DNA from: Morella rubra
Lineage: Eukaryota > Streptophyta > Magnoliopsida > Fagales > Myricaceae
Assembly: GCA_003952965.2 (NCBI GenBank)
Contig: CM025853.1
Span: forward strand, 231,594 to 295,593
DNA length: 64,000 bases
Direction: 5' to 3'
Part shown: in pieces, positions 61,101 to 64,000 of the stretch
Layout of the letters: every line of letters starts with the position of its first letter
Position numbering within the stretch: the first letter of the stretch is position 1
Program-made: the position numbers and the translations under genes
Notes under the pieces: model-generated
Databases searched by the model: none
The model's input: only the letters and a program-made list of their open reading frames with translations
What the model was told of the DNA's origin: nothing

Positions 61101-61244
61101 AGAGATCATGCTCAAAAAGGGGATATTGTTCTTGAGTTTGTAAATACCGACCTTCAATTGGCGGATATTTTCACAAAACCCCTCAATGAGGATAGATTTT
61201 GTTTTATTCGACAAGAAATAGGAATGAAGTTTCCTTTGGATTGA
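58155..61244 (+). pseudogene. pol: pol polyprotein (protease, integrase, reverse transcriptase, RNase H), frameshifted
   Basis: Copia order is clear. The protease has VLDSGCSKHMTG (about 58190). The integrase has an HHCC zinc region (WHRRLAHA...CAACQKGK), a D,D35E core (LHMDLFGPTRT, IRSDHGKEF, NGVVERKNRTLEEMA) and FGCKCFVLN...GIFLGYS. Reverse transcriptase has [59 protein letters not shown] at 60299-60310 and LGLQIKQ. RNase H has GYSDADYAGC, STSGACQFLG, SLVSW, TEAEYIA, CDNTSAINL, HIEIKHHF and ADIFTKPL. Breaks occur near 58610 (one extra base), 59664, 60048, 60287 and 60900. All domains are present, so it has decayed only slightly. Confidence 0.92.
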
Positions 61245-61370
61245 ATTGCTATTATATACTTGTTTTACTCCTTAAATGGTGGTATTGATTGCATTGTACA
61301 TGTTTTTGAATGATGGTTGATTGATTCTATGTGTTTTTGGTATTAAAACTATTTCATAAAATCATGTTTC

Positions 61371-61560
61371 ATGCCATGTGTCAACACTTGGTGAAACAAG
61401 TGTCAGCACCTCTGGTTTTTATGGTTTTTCTTCCATGAAGAAGCATGTGTCGACACATGAGCCATCCACCCGAGAGCTCTTTTCACCTTGTTCGGGAGCA
61501 TGACCAATGTGTTGACACATGAGTATAATGTGTCGACACTTCCTTGTGTTTACTGTTTTT
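61371..61560 (+). promoter_or_regulatory. Second palindrome cluster between pol and the third ORF
   Basis: GTGTCGACAC is exact at 61447-61456, with variants TGTCAACAC (about 61379), GTGTCAGCAC (61400), GTGTTGACAC (61509) and TGTGTCGACAC (61530). 'acccgagag', the LTR spacer word, lies between them. A CT-rich run (61634-61670) and an untranslated-leader-like stretch precede the ATG at 61755. I infer an internal promoter derived from, or paralleling, the LTR. Confidence 0.5.
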
Positions 61561-61754
61561 AAAAACCAAGGACACGCGTGGTATATCAATCTCATTTGAG
61601 TTAGGGTTCGGCATTTTAGGCTTTCTATCCCTCTCAGACCTCTCTCTCTCTCTCTCAAACCGTGCGATTCAGCCTCCCCTCACAAATTTCAGTCGCCCAC
61701 TCTCTCCTCCAAAAACCCACCGCCGACCCCATTTCTCTCAAAATCCTGCACTCA

Positions 61755-63250
61755 ATGTCTTCCAGTCGTCCTACTCGTTCCTCTCAAAGAACTCCAGCCT
61801 CTGTTGGCTCCAAAGGGAAGAAGAAGGCTAGGACCACCGAAGAACCCACTCCCACTCCTGAAGACTACATCTACAGGTCAGGTCTCTGCAAAAACCGTTT
61901 TGTTCAAGATTTTCGAAATAGAAAAGTATTGCTGGGAGATGGGCTGATTTTCAAATGGTTTAGTGAAATGGGTTTGGGTTTCAAGAGATGTTTGAGTTTC
62001 AAGGTTGGGGAATACTTGTGAATTTGAAAGTAAATTGCTATGTTTACTTAGTTAAGTTGGTTTATGCTAACTTTCAATTCACTAAGTCTGAGGATGCTGA
62101 TAGTTATGTAAATGGAAAATTTTGGATTTATCTAGTTCCTCTTTGAATTCAATGGTAAATGCTCCTGATGCTGGGAAGAAATTCTTTGATGCCATGGGTG
62201 GGTAGGTTTGTCTGAAGTTGATCCCCTTCATATTCTTAGGGTTGTTTTGGATAATCCAACCCTAGACGAGATTATTAGACCCACAGCAGTGATCTAAGCA
62301 TTCCGAGACGAATTTTACATCATATGGTCTGTAACATTATTTTACCAAGGACGGGAAATTTGAGTACATAACATTCCTAGACTTATTTGTCATGTACTGC
62401 TTGATTACCCATACTCCCATGAACCTTGGTCACCTTATGATAAATCATATGAAGGCTGCCACTGAGAAGAAGAACAAGGGCTGCCTTATGGAATGTTCTT
62501 TACCCACATGTTTCACATTCTTGATATTGATTTAGGGGGTGAAGTACGGGAACCTCCCAAGGCATCCAAAGAGTATAATCAGAAAACTCTAAGGTTGATG
62601 GGGTTCACACAAAATGATGAAGGTTTTTGGATAAAGAAAGCTGATGCAACCCCTCAAAAGAGAAGTCATAGGGGATCGGATTCTGATGCAAACAGCGAGG
62701 ATGAGGAAGAAGATACCTTTACTAGAACTCCTTCCACTGCCACCAGAACTCCAAATGTCTCTAGAACTCCGAGAGAGCCATTCTCCCCTCCCCATTTCCT
62801 TCTTTGCATATGGAGTCATCATCCCGAATACCCCCTTCCCACTCTCATGCGCCTCAATTTGAATCTCTTGAAGCTTCGTTTGGGGAGATAAAGGAGGAAC
62901 AAAAGAAATTGGGTCAGCAGTTGGAGAAGTTGTCTCTTGACATGAAGACGGGCTTTGATGACATCAAGCAGTTGTTTGCTGCTCATGATGAGCGTTTCAA
63001 TCTTCTTGACAAGGATGTGAGGCTTCTCAAGCACCAAGTCAACAACAGTATCCATGTGGCCAGCGAGGTGATTCAAGCTACTGTGAATGATTTGAAATCA
63101 TCTGCTCAAGATGTAGTCAATGCCACCGAGCTTAGTCTGGATGTTGATCGAAATCTTCGTCCTCTTGTCATGAAATGGACCTATTGGTTCTCAACGACTT
63201 GGAGCAACTGGTTGAAGAAATTTGACGTCGATCATCCTCCTCCTCCCTGA
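61755..63250 (+). pseudogene. Third ORF (env-like position), PF20167-like domain plus coiled coil
   Basis: It starts MSSSRPTRSSQRTPAS with a basic KGKKKAR segment, then YIYRSGLCKNRFVQDF, RKVLLGDGLIFKWFSEMG, LVKLVYANFQF (about 62055-62087) and FFDAMG. A second half follows with FLDLFVMYCLITHTPMNLGH and LPYGMFFTHMFHILDIDLGG (about 62482-62540), a Ser/Thr/Pro-rich linker with repeated RTP, and a coiled coil (FGEIKEEQKKLGQQLEKL...FDDIKQLFAAHDERF). It ends with an aromatic segment WTYWFSTTWSNWLKKF before the stop at about 63248. Frame breaks lie near 62010, 62150-62490 and 62800. Position and length suit the Sirevirus env-like ORF, but the order of boxes matches the PF20167-type proteins of the CACTA element. 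No convincing membrane helix. Confidence 0.65.
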
Positions 63251-63303
63251 TCTCCTTGCCCTCACCCTTGACACCTCCCTTGCCTTCTTATTTTTTATGA
63301 TGC

Positions 63304-63318
63304 CAAAGGGGGAGAAAA
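63304..63318 (+). other. Upstream polypurine-type tract
   Basis: CAAAGGGGGAGAAAAA follows the third ORF. Repeated purine tracts upstream of the 3' LTR are a described Sirevirus trait. Confidence 0.6.
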
Positions 63319-63860
63319 AGTGCCTGTTTGTATGCTGATACCTTGCTCTAATTTGAGGACATTTCATTTAATTCTTATGTTGTTTTTTGTCCTCTTTTCA
63401 GTGTGTTTTTTTTGGAACCTTGAACAATTATTGGTTAGTTGTAATGATTATTCAGCATTTTATAAATTGACTTATTGTGATTATTCTATTATATTATGAA
63501 TGACCATATGTTTTGAAGTGAATGTGTTCTAAGGGAGTACTTGTGAAGATTTTGATAAGTGCTTGCACTTGATTATGCTTGCCTAAATCCTTCAGGTAGT
63601 TACTCTATCTTTTAACTCTTCGTGATATGAAGTCTTGTGATCTGGTTTGGAATTTGAAGTTTGGGAAGTTTGGAGAAAGGATATAGAAGTGTTGCTTTAA
63701 GTTTTGGAAAACCTCCTTTTACAAAGGAAACTCTTGCAAAATTTTTGTAAAATCTCAAAGTCCTTTTTGCTAAAAATATCATGAAAAACTCCTGCTTGTT
63801 CTCAGGGGGAGCTTTTCTATTTATTAGCAAATTGTCATTTTTAAATGGTTTTGTCATCAT

Positions 63861-63874
63861 CAAAAAGGGGAGAT
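63861..63874 (+). other. Polypurine tract before the 3' LTR
   Basis: CAAAAAGGGGAGAT directly precedes the TG of the 3' LTR. Confidence 0.85.
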
Positions 63875-64000
63875 TGTTAGCCCAAGGTTGTTCTTACAAA
63901 CAATCCTTTTGATTTTGATGATAACAAAGTTTTCAAACTCGTTCAAGACTTTTAGATTTTACATTGAAATTTCTTTTCAAGAAAATTATATTTTTAGAGT
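63875..64000 (+). repeat. 3' LTR, first 126 bases
   Basis: It matches 55117-55240 almost base for base (TGTTAGCCCAAGG versus TGTTAGCCTAAGG; a two-base indel in 'aatc-ctttt'). Confidence 0.92.

Larger units (their letters stand above)
55117..64000 (+). mobile_element. Sirevirus-like Ty1/copia retrotransposon with third ORF, running past the window end
   Basis: The 5' LTR (55117-56471), tRNA-Met primer site, gag with two zinc knuckles, pol in copia order, a third ORF after pol, repeated polypurine-type tracts (AAAGGGGGAGA at 63305, CTCAGGGGGAGC at 63803, AAAAAGGGGAGAT at 63862) and the start of the 3' LTR (63875) together point to the Sirevirus (SIRE/Maximus) lineage. The visible LTR starts differ at only a few positions over about 125 bases, so insertion was fairly recent, although gag and pol contain frame breaks. 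The left target duplication would be GTTTC (55112-55116); the right one is outside the window. Confidence 0.88.

Noticed and set aside
1..64000. CRISPR array or prokaryotic operon structure
   Set aside because: Repeats are dispersed and inverted rather than evenly spaced direct repeats, and genes are spliced and transposon-like.

Overview
This window looks like gene-poor, repeat-rich nuclear DNA from a flowering plant, probably a eudicot. The reasons are AT-rich non-coding sequence, spliced genes, plant-type Ty1/copia elements primed by initiator tRNA-Met, En/Spm (CACTA) transposons, a class V (GH18) chitinase-type gene and a B3-domain gene relic. I cannot name the species. I saw no CRISPR array, rRNA or tRNA gene. 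Nearly every gene-like reading frame belongs to a transposon or is broken.

Layout. 1-2514 is the right-hand end of a CACTA element (TNPA-like gene, motif-dense subterminal zone, inverted terminus). 2518-5240 is its flank, made of repeat units that also lie upstream of the chitinase gene. 5540-6885 is an internal CACTA fragment. 7301-10312 is a minus-strand copia remnant (gag plus one LTR). 11046-11651 is a B3 pseudogene, and 12180-14430 another CACTA fragment. 14800-21813 is a chitinase-like locus: one nearly complete GH18 gene with lost catalytic residues and a frameshift, one deleted copy, and two solo LTRs with perfect 5-bp target duplications (15205-15975 and 16949-17876). 25206-38725 is a full-length 13.5-kb CACTA element with matching 3-bp target duplications (CAA). 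It carries an intact coiled-coil ORF, gag-like (PF20167-type) pseudogenes, DUF4216/TNP2 remnants and a TNPA-like gene, much of it tandemly duplicated. 36214-43078 repeats the first 6.9 kb of the window. 43331-53048 is largely empty of recognisable genes, apart from a GC-rich two-exon candidate on the minus strand, hairpin elements and an LTR scrap. 53049-55030 is a TNP2 transposase pseudogene of another CACTA family, cut off by a Sirevirus-like copia element (55117 to beyond the window end) with gag, pol and a third ORF.

How parts relate. The best candidate for something new is an accessory protein family (PF20167-like domain, then a charged or Ser/Thr-rich linker, then a coiled coil) that appears both in the CACTA element and as the third ORF of the unrelated copia retrotransposon. 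In the retrotransposon, that third ORF is preceded by its own cluster of the GTGTCGACAC-type palindromes that also crowd the LTR promoter region, which suggests a second, internal promoter. The CACTA family is saturated with short CpG palindromes (TCCGGA / TTCGAA cores) at its ends and in several interior blocks.

Caveat. Paralogous copies differ to a large degree by one- or few-base indels, so part of the apparent decay may be sequencing or assembly error.
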